Origin: Fulvia fulva | Lineage: Eukaryota; Ascomycota; Dothideomycetes; Mycosphaerellales; Mycosphaerellaceae | DNA length: 64,000 nucleotides | Assembly: GCF_020509005.1 (NCBI RefSeq) | Contig: NC_063023.1 | Span: 2,294,001 to 2,358,000, forward strand | Reading direction: 5' to 3' | Shown here: piece by piece, positions 20,722 to 31,796 of the stretch | Numbering within the stretch: position 1 is the first letter of the stretch | Layout of the letters: each line of letters opens with the position of its first letter | The notes under the pieces: generated by a model | Told to the model about the DNA's origin: nothing | Database searches by the model: none | What the model saw: the letters and a program-made list of their open reading frames with translations, nothing else | Translations under genes and position numbers: made by a program

Positions 20722-22862
20722 GTTGTCGAAAGATGAAGACTGCTCATTCTCCACTCATGCTAGTGACTATCTTTATGCTATACGAATGCCGTTTGCTTTC
20801 AAGCGTCTGGACTTCCGTCGACCTTCAAGTCAACCCATACGAGTATCAATACCCATGCTAGCACGTACTGCCTTTCCAATAGCCTTCATGCCGAAGACTC
20901 ACCTCTACAACCCAAGTCCCCGCCCCAGCGGACGAGGATATCTCATGCACCTCCTCCAGGCCCACGAAAAGTCCGCACCTAAAACAGCAACTACGCCAAA
21001 ATCCAGCCCTATCGGCACAATCCAAGCGCCGCAACTTAAGCCGCAGCCCAGGGTCGCATAGTGGCGTCAATGCGTTGTCGCGAGAAAGCCTTGGTGTCAA
21101 AATCGCTTCGGCTTGCCGACTCCGATGTCTCGGCCACTTGCTGGGTTGCCTTTGCCCAGGGAGGCAATTGTGGCTTGTTGGCAGCCGAGATTTGGATGTG
21201 ATGTAACGCTGGATTGCGGTGTAAGCGCTGACTGGCGTATTTTTGGGATGGGGGAAGAGGGCGTGGAGAGATTAGGGAATGCCAGATTGGGTACTTACAG
21301 GTGTGGGTAAGCTGGAGAGACGCCACCTGCTGACTGTAGATGGGGCACTGTTTGGGCTTAGTAGAAGTTGTGCTGAGACTATTGCTGTGTGCACAAGAAC
21401 AATAACGATGCGGACCACCCGTATTATTTTACACATGCTCTACTTCTTCGTCGACGTGGTTTTAGTGCTAGACGACTTCTTCGAGGAGGTGGAGCTCGAT
21501 TTCACGCTCGTCACTGCTGGAGAAGCAGCGGCCGAAGTTTTTGTCGTCAGCGTAGAGTCGTAGACGCCACTAAGGTCGTCTTCGAGGAAATGCTGCTCGA
21601 GGCGGCGCCACCTGTTGCAACCGTCTTCGTACTCCAATACTGCACTAGCTTCTCCTCCACTTCATGCAGACTCGGATGGGTTGGCAGACAATCGATTTGT
21701 GATGGAAAGGAGTGAAAGCACGGAAGGAGGCAGCATGTGCATGTGGTGTTTGACCCCTGTCTTCCACTAGTGCGCAACAGGCTAGCTTAGTTTTGCCACT
21801 TCTCTTCTTTCCCGACATCTGCAAACCATCGATTCCTCCTCCACCAACGTCAGTCGCATCGTCTTTTTCAGCCACAACGCTACCTTCCTCATACGGTGCT
21901 CATCAACGGGAAGAAGCTGACGCCACAATGCCTTCTCGACTAGGACTCCGGGGCCCAATTGTTAGCTAGAGATCTTGTACCATGGTTAGCCGTTACACGT
22001 CGCACCACGCCCTGACAATGCATTCATGCAACACCCTACAGCCTTGCCCCTGGACACGACTTGACATTGCACTGGATGTCGATGTTCCATGTTCAGTACG
22101 GACCAAGGCCAGGTGACAAAGTATGGTACCGCCGACATTTGTCGACTTCACTTCTAGAGAACTGCCAAAGGAACGTATATCCGTGAAATCGTAATACCTC
22201 GACGCGCTATGCCCTCGGCTGCATTAATCGGACCCCGCTACTTAGCTATATGCTATCGGGTCGAAGCAGTGGCCTGCCTTTCGATAGGGAGTCCAAGCGC
22301 TCGGCGGCAAACAACTTTGTCACCGGCCCTCTTACCCTGCGTATGCCAGCCTTCCAGGCTTGATCAGCCCAAGCGGCACCATTTGGCTCGTTACGAGCCA
22401 GCCATTCAAATCGTTGCATACCTTCTTTTCGCTAGGGACTGGCTCCAGCAAGGCACCAATATTTCGCGGACTCAGGTTAGCGATCTTGCAGCTATGTCCG
22501 CTTGCAAGACTCACATAAGGCCTGTTCAGCTCCTGCATATGTGCCAAGTCGATAGTCTAGGTGAGCGATCATGCAATGCGTCAGAGTCCAGGCCTTTTGC
22601 TCCACTCCCGAAAGGTGGGTGCTGTATCAGAAGGGCAGATGCAGGGAGAGGATCCATGCTGGAAGGTGGATGCTGGGGCATCGTAAAGCATGAAGGTCTG
22701 GACCACTGCGTTGTCAAGTACACAAGTGTGCAATAACAGCAGTAGAGCATGGCCCGAGAACGATGTCGAGCTGATTTGTAGCAAGAGCTTCCATGAAAGG
22801 AGACTGTTCCTGCTGCCCACATATGATCATATCTCCAACAGATCTTGTGGGCAGCACACAAT
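20722..22862. other. Intergenic; possible short genes unresolved
   Basis: This holds the peroxidase promoter. On the minus strand around 21875-21440 there are overlapping protein-like frames (MAEKDDATDVGGGGIDG at the start and a Ser/Thr/Lys-rich end SVKSSSTSSKKSSSTKTTST) that might be exons of one small gene, but I could not fix splice sites. Another minus-strand frame at 21326-21036 (MASLQLTHTCKYPIWH) could be a short protein. All are weak. Confidence 0.3.
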
Positions 22863-24744
22863 ATGTACATACTGTGCAAGCTGTTGCCCTTCGCGCTGGT
22901 GGTGACTCTCCTGGCTAGGACATCCACAGCAGCCGTCCAGCCGGTCACCTTCGATGGCAAATTGGAAGCGTCAGCCCTCGCTTTGTGCCTGCTCTTTGCA
23001 CCACGAGGACATTCTGAGTGTAGTGTCTCTGCGGATAACGATGACTTCAACACCGGTGGCTCGACAACAGTTAGCGGTGTGTCGATCACCATACCAAAGA
23101 ATCTGCAATTCCAGCTGCCTGCAGCATTCCTGCCATTCGAGGAGGTAGCTGAAGGTGACTACATCGGTTATGAAGTACTTGTAAGGTATCCCCACTGTCA
23201 ACGATGAACATCACTAACCACTATACGTGTGCAGGTCATAGGCAACTATGTGGATGACGTTCCCATAGCCGACTTCGTGGAAATGTCAGAACTACTCCTG
23301 CATACTGGCTCAGGCCAGATAAAAAGTCTTTCTCATGATGGAGCTATCACTTTACAGACGGGTCAGGTCATACGCGTCAACGATCCGAACGCTGTCTACT
23401 CTGCTGGGTATGCCCGAAAGCCAGAGTTTACAGCTGATGATGAAGCCCGAGCATAATGGGTGAGTTCTTTACTCGTTACGCGTTCTGACTATCTTATCGA
23501 TATCATACAGCATTCAGCGGCTTCCCAATGTGCGTTCCTCGATCAGCGACGGACACGAAATGTCCCTCGTCGAATCGACTGGCAGGGCAGACTAGCTTGT
23601 ATGTCTCCCATAATCCCTTCTATGATATCGCTCATCAGGCGCACAGCAACGCACCTGATCCGTTGACTATGGCGCCCTTCTTGCCAGGCGACTATCTGAC
23701 ATACTCTGGCATCCGTGTTGGAGCCGAGGTGATCTGCTACGAGATCGTGGCAGAGAACGTGCAGATCTTGACGCCATCTGGACCCACCTACATCCGTATT
23801 GAGGATGCATTGATTGGAGTCTTCGATTCACAATCACAGAACATCGTCGAGCACGCCGATAATAGAGTATGTGAATAACATCACATGACATGAGAGCTTG
23901 CTAAGTCACTCCAGTTCATTGGCTGCGTCTCTAACCCGTCCGCTCAAGTCACCATCGCGCGGATTGAGGTTGACCCATGTACTGGTGAGACCAAGGACGT
24001 CAACGTCGGATCAGCGACTCTGAAGACTGGTGACATCCGCAACAAGTGGGAGTGGCGAGCTGAGTCGACAGCTCTCCAAAGATACACTAGAGAATACAGA
24101 ATCACAGCCTCGACAGGAACTGGATCCACCAACGGCGGCCAAATCTTGGCCGGTCAGTACGTCCAGCCAGTGACCGAGGGGATCTTCCCAGAAGCGGTGA
24201 CCCCTGGTCGACTGTCGGCCAAGAACGACTTTTCGCAGTTCACTCACTTGCGCGATGGCCTTGGTCCCGACGAGGACGGGAATCTGTGAAGGCCCTTGTC
24301 ACCTTGGCCCGGTACGTATCTATGCTGCATTCTGGGTGGCTTAAGCTAATGACATGAGTAGATGCAACGACACCGCAGCCATTCACGAACTGTACTCCAG
24401 ACGGACCCACAGTGCAATCTTCCTGTTCATCGACCGACGTTTCTGGATTGCTGGTACTAAGAGCCAGTGCAGGAGAAGACCTAATTGCCAGGCCAGGCAG
24501 ACTTGTAACTCTGAGGGGAGCGGTAGCCGATAGCAACTCTTTTCCGTCCGGTGACTTGAGCTACAGCTGGAACCAGACATTAGGCCCAAAGGTGTCAGTG
24601 ACAACTTCAGGATCTAGCTGCAGCTTCACGGTCCCGCCTGTCACTACTACCGCTCGCTACACCTTCAACTTGACAGTCACCTCCAAGTCACAAAGCACGG
24701 ACGCGCAAGAAGCACAAAGCAGCCACCGGGCGGGATCACGGTGA
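22863..24744 (+). pseudogene. Broken gene for a secreted protein with Ig/PKD-like C-terminal domain
   Basis: Inferred exons are 22863-23180, 23235-23459, 23511-23598, 23647-23866, 23915-24311 and 24362-24744. All introns are 48-54 bp with GT..AG ends and CTAAC/CTGAC-like branch motifs. The product starts with a signal peptide (MYILCKLLPFALVVTLLA). It continues with STTVSGVSITIPKNLQ, LLHTGSGQIKSLSHDG, GDYLTYSGIRVGAEVICYEI and EVDPCTGETKDVNVG, and ends in a beta-rich segment resembling a PKD/Ig fold (VTLRGAVADSNSF, YTFNLTVTSKSQ). Two lesions are visible. Exon 2 runs into TAA (23454-23456) unless one base is missing just before it, and exon 4 has TGA at 24287-24289 where TGG would continue into the next exon. 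The 3' end also loses frame after 24700. I infer a decayed member of a secreted ascomycete family of unknown function. Confidence 0.6.
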
Positions 24745-24914
24745 CGAGTAACCTCCGTGGTCGAGCTTATGTGACTATTTTGACGTCGAAGAGAAAGATG
24801 CGCCGGAGCCTGCGTGCAAGACGATCAGCGTGAACCAAGCTTCGACTCACTCTAGCTTAGCGTGGGGTGGTATGAGCAGGTAGGGGGACAACGAGGTGCG
24901 TAGTCAGCAAGTAC

Positions 24915-25097
24915 AAAATGTGCTGTTGGCGGTTGTGAACCTCCAAAGGTAAGCGTAGCGGAGTGGAGCTCTCTACCAACCCTTCTAAACTGCAAAGTAG
25001 CGTACGATCCACGCTACCGCTACCCGACGTACAGTGCTTATTATACGACGACATAGGCGTTAGCGACGAGTATATGTTTGCGAGTTCGCCAATAGGC
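24915..25097. repeat. 183-bp dispersed repeat, copy 2
   Basis: Same length and orientation as 1091-1273. The three differences are all transitions giving A or T here (G-to-A twice, C-to-T once), two of them in a TpG/CpA context as RIP would produce. The right end abuts the LTR-like sequence starting TGTAAGAACC at 25098, so this copy may be cut by that element. Confidence 0.75.
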
Positions 25098-26414
25098 TGT
25101 AAGAACCTTGGCGAGTGTGAATCTGAGATACAGGAAAGCTACCTAAGAAAACTCTAAATACAAAGCTAAGCGCCAAGCCGGCGGTGTGTTCGGATAAGAA
25201 CGTCACATCCTCCCCTACTAGACCCTGACACACCTGTGTCAGCCTGAGGCGGCCAGCCTGATCGCCTATATAGTTGAATCGATAACAAAAGAGATCCTAA
25301 AGCTTTAGCTTCCTTCGTCGTAGCTTCCTAGCCTACGACCCTTTAGCTCACTTCACTCCGTATATATAACTGCCTTACGCGGCTTAACTCTACTGCCTAA
25401 GCTTACTACGAGCTTACTAACCCCGTTAGATGACCTCGCCGCGAGCTTCTTACGCGTATACGCGCCTTCCTATATCGTTAGAAGCTCGTAGTATTAGGTA
25501 GCTCGTATAGAACGTAAGTATAAAAGCACGCTCTTATTCTAAATCAATCTGACTACGAACATTAACCTTTAAGCTTACTAAGTCTTTAACAACCTCTTCG
25601 CCCTTCGGTAGCTTCTTCCTTAACCTTCTTTAGCCCTAGCTAACTTATTACTAATTAGATTAAGGTATATAAGCCGCGCCGTAGTGTCGGCGTTAACGTA
25701 GTAATACTAACGTATTTTAGACTCCTTTCTTCCTTATAGCTCACTATAGCTCCTGTCCCGCGCTCTCCTTAAGGCGAGGAGTTAATAGCTTAGATAGACG
25801 CCCTTACCGTTACCTATACTTCGGCCGTATCTAATAACTTCCCGCGGCTCCCCGTTCGTACTAAGACGCGCCTTCCGGATATACCTACCGGATAGTTAGC
25901 CGGTTAGTAGACTCGGCTCTACGCCTTCTAGTTTAAAGTCTAGTTCTCTCGCGACGTTATTAAGCTAGACGATTAGATCGCGCTATAGTTAGCCCGTATC
26001 GCGCGCTAGTATCTAAGGATCGACGGAGGAGCTAGATTCTTTAAGATAATTTATATACTCTGTTAAATAGGTACGAGTTGCGTAGTAGTAGAAGACGGCG
26101 GATTATATAAAAGACGAAGAAGGACCTAATAGGATAGCGTATATCTATATATAGTATCGCCGGTGTTAGTATAGGTAGATGCTAGGTGTCCGGATATTTG
26201 CTAGCCTATAGGCTAGTAAACCCTAGTCACGTGATCTAATCACATAACACACCTACACCTATATACTTGTCCTACGGCCTATATGTTCTCAATATACTCC
26301 CTTCGCGCTATAGCCGCTTCTAGTTTAGCGGCGTTCTAAAGCTAGTAGCCGCGTTAGACTCCGACTTCGACGTCTTTAAAGAGGTCCCTAAGGGCGGTAT
26401 TCTAAGGTAGCCTA
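25098..26414 (-). mobile_element. RIP-degraded LTR element of unclear family ('X'), left part
   Basis: On the minus strand a purine tract (about 25218-25208, GTAGGGGAGGA) is followed by TGTGACGTTC, and the sequence ends in GGTTCTTACA at 25098. That is the usual layout of a polypurine tract plus a short LTR with TG..CA ends (25207-25098). From about 25250 rightwards the DNA is almost free of CA and TG dinucleotides and full of stops in all frames, so no protein can be assigned. It hosts the solo LTR at 26061 and the copia at 26415, and appears to resume at 32032-32152. Confidence 0.5.
26061..26294 (-). mobile_element. Solo LTR of the RIP-dead copia family
   Basis: A 234-bp copy of the LTR that also bounds 32495-49171. 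It is flanked by the 5-bp duplication TACTC (26056-26060 and 26295-26299) with no internal sequence, which is the signature of LTR-LTR recombination after insertion. Confidence 0.85.
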
Positions 26415-26649
26415 TGTTAAGATATAGCATCTCAAAGGGAGTCAACAATCAGGAAGTGATCTGGCAGCCTGAGGCATCCACGATGACTCAGCTTGTAGGG
26501 AGATACCTTCTCTCCCCTTTAGCTTAGATAGACATCCAACACAATCAACATATTAGTTCCTGATATATTGCTGCATGCTCGTGCTATTAGTCAGTTGAAG
26601 ATTGATCTCTTACTCCACTCCGCTGCCATCCACCCGTACCTGTTCAACA
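26415..26649 (+). repeat. Copia 5' LTR
   Basis: 235 bp. Differences from the 3' LTR include A instead of G at about 26424 (TpG to TpA) near the outer edge and one further G-to-A. Its inner end is unmutated. Confidence 0.92.
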
Positions 26650-26665
26650 GGTTATGAGCCCGGGT
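26650..26665 (+). other. Copia primer-binding site (initiator tRNA-Met anticodon arm)
   Basis: Immediately after the LTR the sequence GGTTATGAGCCCGGG is complementary to the anticodon stem-loop of eukaryotic initiator tRNA-Met (GGGCUCAUAAC), not to a tRNA 3' end. Drosophila copia and yeast Ty5 are known to prime from a tRNA-iMet half-molecule in this way. Confidence 0.7.
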
Positions 26666-27097
26666 TTGTGCAGGAATAAGAGCAACCTATATCAGTACAG
26701 GTTACTTGTATCCCTTGCTATCGTAGCAGAAAACATCTGGGAATCAGAAGTCTACCCCGTCTATCCTATCAAGGAGCTTAGTTCGATACTAAGTGATAGG
26801 TAACCCAGACAAGGACTCTGTGCGGCTTACTTAAAGCCAATACCTTGAAGATACTCTGTAGGCAGAACTGCATCGAGATACTATCAAGAAGGACTTCAAG
26901 TAAGTCATTTGAAGCTCTGCTAGGAGAGACAGACCTGTGTCCTAGCCCCGAGACCTCACACCGCTCCTTCTTTACTTTACCAAGCAGGCCTTAGTATCCA
27001 CACCTTCGAACTTTCCCATTCTACACCAGAAGCCTCAGCAGGATCTGAGCCACCACCTTGGAACATACACACCTTGTTTCATTACATCCAATTTATT

Positions 27098-29686
27098 ATG
27101 GATTCATACCAAGAGAAGACAGAGGAGAAGGGAGGCAAAATCCCAATTCTTGGGAGGGACAATTGGAAGAGATGGTTCAACCTTCAGAGATACAAGATGG
27201 AGAGCCAATCAGCATTCTTTGCAATTGATGACCTAATGGAAGTGTCTTTTGACAACATCAAGGGCAAGACTCTGAAACTCCAAGAAGAGGCTACAACCAA
27301 AGAGATCCTCAATACGCCAATATGGACAAGACACAATGCAGTATGCAACTTCAGTATCCTTAGTAGGATCACAGAAGAAGATGAATTTGAGCTTGAGGGC
27401 TCATGTGAATCTGGAAGAGCTGCTGAGAAGTGGGTGTATCTCTGGAACAAGTATAGCCAGGTGCTACCAACCCATGCACATGAGCTCACAAAGCAATTTG
27501 TGACCTTTGAGATGAGTGAAGAGTTCACCATCAGATCTGCATGGACACACCTGGTTTCTCTTGGAAAAAGGATTGCTGATGTTGACCCAGAGGGTCAGCA
27601 TTACAGGAAAGCTGATGTGAGGATGACCCAGCTCTTAAGCTCACTGCCACCTGACTACCATGTAGCCAGGGATACTATCATGGCTCAGCCAAAGATGGAT
27701 CATGAAAGGACCTTAAAGATCCTTGAAGCTCAAGAAGCCAGGTTGGATCTCTCTAAGGCTGAGTATGGCATGGCAGCCACCTGGGTCAAGCCCTCAGGTC
27801 TAGCAAGACCACTCTCCTGCCTTCTCTGTGAGAAGGATCATCTGATCAAGGACTGCCCTAGTTTGCCTGAGGCAAGAAAGGTCCTTAGATCTCATTCCCA
27901 ACCACCATCTTCCCAGAATACAACACATGTCAAGAAGAAGAGAACTCCACCACCCACTTCAAGGAGGACACCAAGAGAGAAGTCCTCTATGGAAGAACTT
28001 AAGAAAATGGTGAAGAAACTCAGCTCTGACATGCTGTCACTCCAGAAGAACCAGGCCCAGTCTTATACCTCTAAAGCAAAGAAGACTGGAAAAGGTTTCT
28101 CCGCCCAAGAGTCACTATGCAGCTCATCCCCAGAGACAATGTCTGATGATGATGAGTATGATGAAGTGGCTCACTCAACTGCAGAAGTCCAAGGCAAGTT
28201 CCCCTCGTCAGAGTGGTTACTTGACTCCTGTGCTTCATCCCATATGACTGACCAAAGCTGCCTCTTTAGATCTATGACTCCCTTGACAAGGAAGAAATGG
28301 ATCAAAGTGGGAGGTGGGTTTTTATTGGCCACTCATATTGGGAATGCAGAGATGAGTGGGAGAGCTGGCAGAAAAGTTGTTTTGGAAGATGTCCTGCTTG
28401 TACCCAAGCTAGGAGTGAACCTGGTTTCATGGAACCAGTTTAGCAAGCAGTTTGGTGTGCAACCTCCATCATTTTCTCTTGTTTCCCCCTCTGGTGAGAC
28501 TGTTGTCCAGACAAAGCTCCTTGGGGGGGTTCCATTCATTGATGAGATTTCTCCTCTCCTACAAGAACGGGCACATTCCTCATCATGTGCACCACCAATG
28601 GAGAATGCCTTTGTGACTGCTCAATCAGAGACCGACCTGAAGCAGTGGGAGCTTTGGCATAGAAGATTTGCACACTTTGGGAAGAATTTGCTCCAGAATC
28701 TTCACAAGGTAACAGACTTGAAAGAACCCATTCCTATCCCTAAGGATGGCTTTCACCAGTGCAGAGTATGCTCAATAGCAAAGATGAAGAAGTACAAAGG
28801 CAAAGTTATAGAGAGAAGACCTGAAAGACTTGCCCTTGTATCTATTGACATATGTGGCCCACTACCAATCTCAAGACTAGGATTCAAATACTGGCTTGAG
28901 ATTGTTGACAACTTCTCTAGGAAGAAGTGGACCTTTCCTCTTAGGAAAAGAGAAGATGCTCCAGTTGCTCTCCAGAACTGGAAGATCAAAGCAGAGAGGA
29001 AATCATCAGCGCAGCTGAAAGCAGTAAGACTTGACAATGCAAAAGAACTTATTGCATTAGTGAAGCAGTGGGAGAAGGATTTGGGGATTGGGCTCGAGCC
29101 GACTGAGGCATACAACTCTCTACAGAATGGACCAGTTGAGAGGTCAATACAAACCTCAGAGGACTCTATAAGGGCAATGCTTGAAGAGGCTAAAATGCCG
29201 GTTGAATTTTGGCCTGAAGCACTAGAGGCCCAAACTTATATGAGGAACAAACTGCCAAATGGCCCAGATTACGATGGGTTCAAGGTTTCACCAGATGAGG
29301 CTTTTGATGGTATCAAACCGACCATCAACCATTTGAAAGTTTGGGGATGCAAAGCTGTTGTCTATATGGACACAAGATCCCAACCTCAATGGGCAAGAAG
29401 TGACAAGCTAATGAATAGGGGTAAAGAAGCAGTGTTTATTGGGTATGTTGAAAACACAGCTAAAGCCTGGCTCTTTTGGGAACCAGACATGAGAGCTGTT
29501 AAACAACACACACATGCAGACTTCTTTGAGGACCAGCCTGGAGGTGATATGGGTCTCAATGTTCCAACATTGAATCTACCAAGCAGTGCACCAGCTAGGA
29601 AGCCCTTAGGAAGGCCGAGGAAGAACGTATCCTTAGGACAATCTACCTACCATTCAGGCGTCCATCAGAGCCCCCCCCCGAAATAG
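27098..29686 (+). CDS. Copia Gag-protease-integrase frame, 862 aa
   Basis: I start at ATG 27098 (MDSYQEKTEEKGGK); the only earlier in-frame start-like codon is a TTG. The Gag region spans about residues 1-300, with a short zinc-knuckle-like CLLCEKDHLIKDC (about 246-258). The protease motif at about 373 reads WLLDSCASSHM, where most relatives have DSGA or DTGA. Integrase follows: a zinc-binding HRRFAH..CRVC block (about 521-557), then the catalytic Asp in SIDICGP, Asp in VRLDNAKE and Glu in NGPVERS. The frame ends soon after a run of nine C (29671-29679). The RT part is in another frame. Confidence 0.85.
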   Translation: MDSYQEKTEEKGGKIPILGRDNWKRWFNLQRYKMESQSAFFAIDDLMEVSFDNIKGKTLKLQEEATTKEILNTPIWTRHNAVCNFSILSRITEEDEFELEGSCESGRAAEKWVYLWNKYSQVLPTHAHELTKQFVTFEMSEEFTIRSAWTHLVSLGKRIADVDPEGQHYRKADVRMTQLLSSLPPDYHVARDTIMAQPKMDHERTLKILEAQEARLDLSKAEYGMAATWVKPSGLARPLSCLLCEKDHLIKDCPSLPEARKVLRSHSQPPSSQNTTHVKKKRTPPPTSRRTPREKSSMEELKKMVKKLSSDMLSLQKNQAQSYTSKAKKTGKGFSAQESLCSSSPETMSDDDEYDEVAHSTAEVQGKFPSSEWLLDSCASSHMTDQSCLFRSMTPLTRKKWIKVGGGFLLATHIGNAEMSGRAGRKVVLEDVLLVPKLGVNLVSWNQFSKQFGVQPPSFSLVSPSGETVVQTKLLGGVPFIDEISPLLQERAHSSSCAPPMENAFVTAQSETDLKQWELWHRRFAHFGKNLLQNLHKVTDLKEPIPIPKDGFHQCRVCSIAKMKKYKGKVIERRPERLALVSIDICGPLPISRLGFKYWLEIVDNFSRKKWTFPLRKREDAPVALQNWKIKAERKSSAQLKAVRLDNAKELIALVKQWEKDLGIGLEPTEAYNSLQNGPVERSIQTSEDSIRAMLEEAKMPVEFWPEALEAQTYMRNKLPNGPDYDGFKVSPDEAFDGIKPTINHLKVWGCKAVVYMDTRSQPQWARSDKLMNRGKEAVFIGYVENTAKAWLFWEPDMRAVKQHTHADFFEDQPGGDMGLNVPTLNLPSSAPARKPLGRPRKNVSLGQSTYHSGVHQSPPPK

Positions 29687-31731
29687 ATCAGCCAATTGAG
29701 AGCCCTAAAGTCGCTCAGCCGAGAAAGCTGTTTGTGCAACTTCCCCAGCCTCCGGAGAACGTAGGGGAATTTCAGAAAATCGATCAGCCAATTGAGAGAA
29801 GCTCCCTAGATCCCCAGGAAATAGACGTTACTAGGTCACAAGTGACGGTCCCTAAATCATCCCTTAGAAAGAGAAAGGCTGACTATGATGTTGAGGGCTA
29901 TGACATGAAACAGAAAGCCCCAAGATCCATGGTCCCTAAGCCCGAACTAACCACTGAAGTGGGAGAAGCAATGGACCTCTCAGAGAACCTTGCTGCTTTT
30001 CACCAAGCTTTCTTTGCAGCCATGCAATCAGTGGACAGTTCAATACCATGGGATAGCGAATTCCTGGAAGAAGTTGAGGAAATGGCCTTTGCAGCAACTG
30101 TAGAAGCCATTGCATACAAGCAAGAGGTCCCAATTCCAAAATCCTACAAGGATGCTGTGAATGACAAGAAATAGGGACATCTTTGGAAGGAAGCAATCCA
30201 AAAGGAACTAGATGCTCTACGGAGTAACAACACCTGGGAAAATTCTGTTCCACCAAAAGGAGCAAATCTGGTTACATCAAGATGGGTCTTTGATATTAGG
30301 AGAAGCATTAGTGGAGCTATTGAAAAGTTCAAGGCTAGACTAGTTGCAAGGGGCTTCTCACAGAAGTTTGGTGTTGACTTTATGGAGACATTTGCACCTA
30401 CAGTAAGACAGGACACCCTTAGGGTGTTTATGGCTATTGTGTGTAAGAAGGATCTTCATCTTCACCAAGTGGATGTGAACAATGCATTCACAGAAAGCAC
30501 CCTCCATGAAGACATCTTCATGTTACCACCACCAGGAGTTGAGCTTCCACCAAACATGGTGTTCAAAATCCTCAAAAGCTTGTATGGACTTAAGCAAGCA
30601 GCTAGAGATTGGAATCAACTCTGTGTGTCAAAGCTCAGAGAGATTGGATTCACACAGTCAGAAGTGGATCCATGCCTACTTATCCATAAGAAGAGGGAGA
30701 TCATAATCCTTATACAGGTGGATGACATTCCAATTGCTGCACCAAAGTTGACAGATGTTCTCTGGTTCAAAAGAGAACTTGGCAAGATCTTCAAGATCAA
30801 AGATCTAGGTGAACCTGAAAAGATCCTTGGCATGAGAGTCACAAGGGACAGGAAGAGAGGAATCCTGAAACTTGACCAAGGACACTTTGTTAGGGACAGC
30901 CTAGCCAAGATGGGAATGAACCATGAGAAGGCAGCACCTACACACTCACCCATGGACAGCTATGAGGCCCTCAAACCTTCAAGCCACATGGATGAGAGGT
31001 GTGACAAGGCAGAGTACCAGAGTATTAATGGTACTTGGATGTGGCCAGCAACAATCACAAGGCCAGACATTGCTTTTGCCCTAGGAAGGATGAGCTCATT
31101 TGTGAGTGACCCATCCACCTACCACATGAAGGCTTTGAAGAAGATCACTAGGTACCTAAGATCATACCCTGATCTAGGACTTCAGTTCTCAAAGTCTGGA
31201 AAAGGACACCTTATTGGATACTGTGATTCTGATTATGCAATGGACAAAGCAGACAGAGTCTCAATCCTTGGGTATGTCTTCTTCCTCTGTGGGGCACCAG
31301 TTTCTTGGATGAGCAAGAAGCAAAAGTCTGTAGCAACATCCACAATGGAGGCTGAATACATGGCTATGAATGCATGTGCGAAGCAGTCCCAATTCCTAGC
31401 TTCACTGCTAAGGGAAATGGATTGTCCAGAGTTAGTGGGAGACTGTTCCTATCAACCAAGAATCACTGGAAACCAGGAGACTGTATCAAATTTGAGACCA
31501 GTCCAATTAAGAGGTGACAATCAAGCTGCCCTCACCCTAGTGAAAGATGCACATGTTCATGACAAGTCGAAGCACATTGACATTGCCTATAACGCTGTTA
31601 GGAAACTTTGGTGGAGGAGGCTTATTGCTGTTGAGTACACCCCAACCTCTGAGATGGTTGCAGACGGGTTTACAAAACCAAAGACTGGTCCACACTTCCA
31701 GAGGTTTGTAAGCCAGCTGAACCTGTCATAA
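29599..31731 (+). pseudogene. Copia reverse transcriptase-RNase H, separated by frameshift and one TAG
   Basis: The frame continues in +1 relative to 27098-29686 from about 29599 and is interrupted once by TAG at 30172-30174, where the context (KK-stop-GHLWKEAIQ) suggests an original TGG. RT motifs follow: KARLVARGFSQKFGVDF, HQVDVNNAFTES and the catalytic IQVDDIPIAA. RNase H has YCDSDYAMDKADR and ATSTMEAEYMAM, and the element ends in the usual DKSKHIDIAYNAVR and FTKPKTG. The TGG-to-TAG change fits a single RIP-type event. Apart from these lesions the protein looks functional. Confidence 0.85.
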
Positions 31732-31796
31732 AAAGGTCCAAGTACTATTGACAGGAAGTGAGCAGACTGTAACCTCCCATACGAGATGAGTGGGAG

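Noticed and set aside
20722..20754. Longer N-terminus for the peroxidase (MENEQSS...)
   Set aside because: It would need a GTG start and would place residues before the signal peptide; the ATG at 20721 gives a normal secreted start.
24857..25157. Open frames across the second 183-bp repeat, similar to frames at 1021-1290
   Set aside because: The similarity is that of the repeat itself; frames are not bounded by sensible starts and cross the repeat edges.
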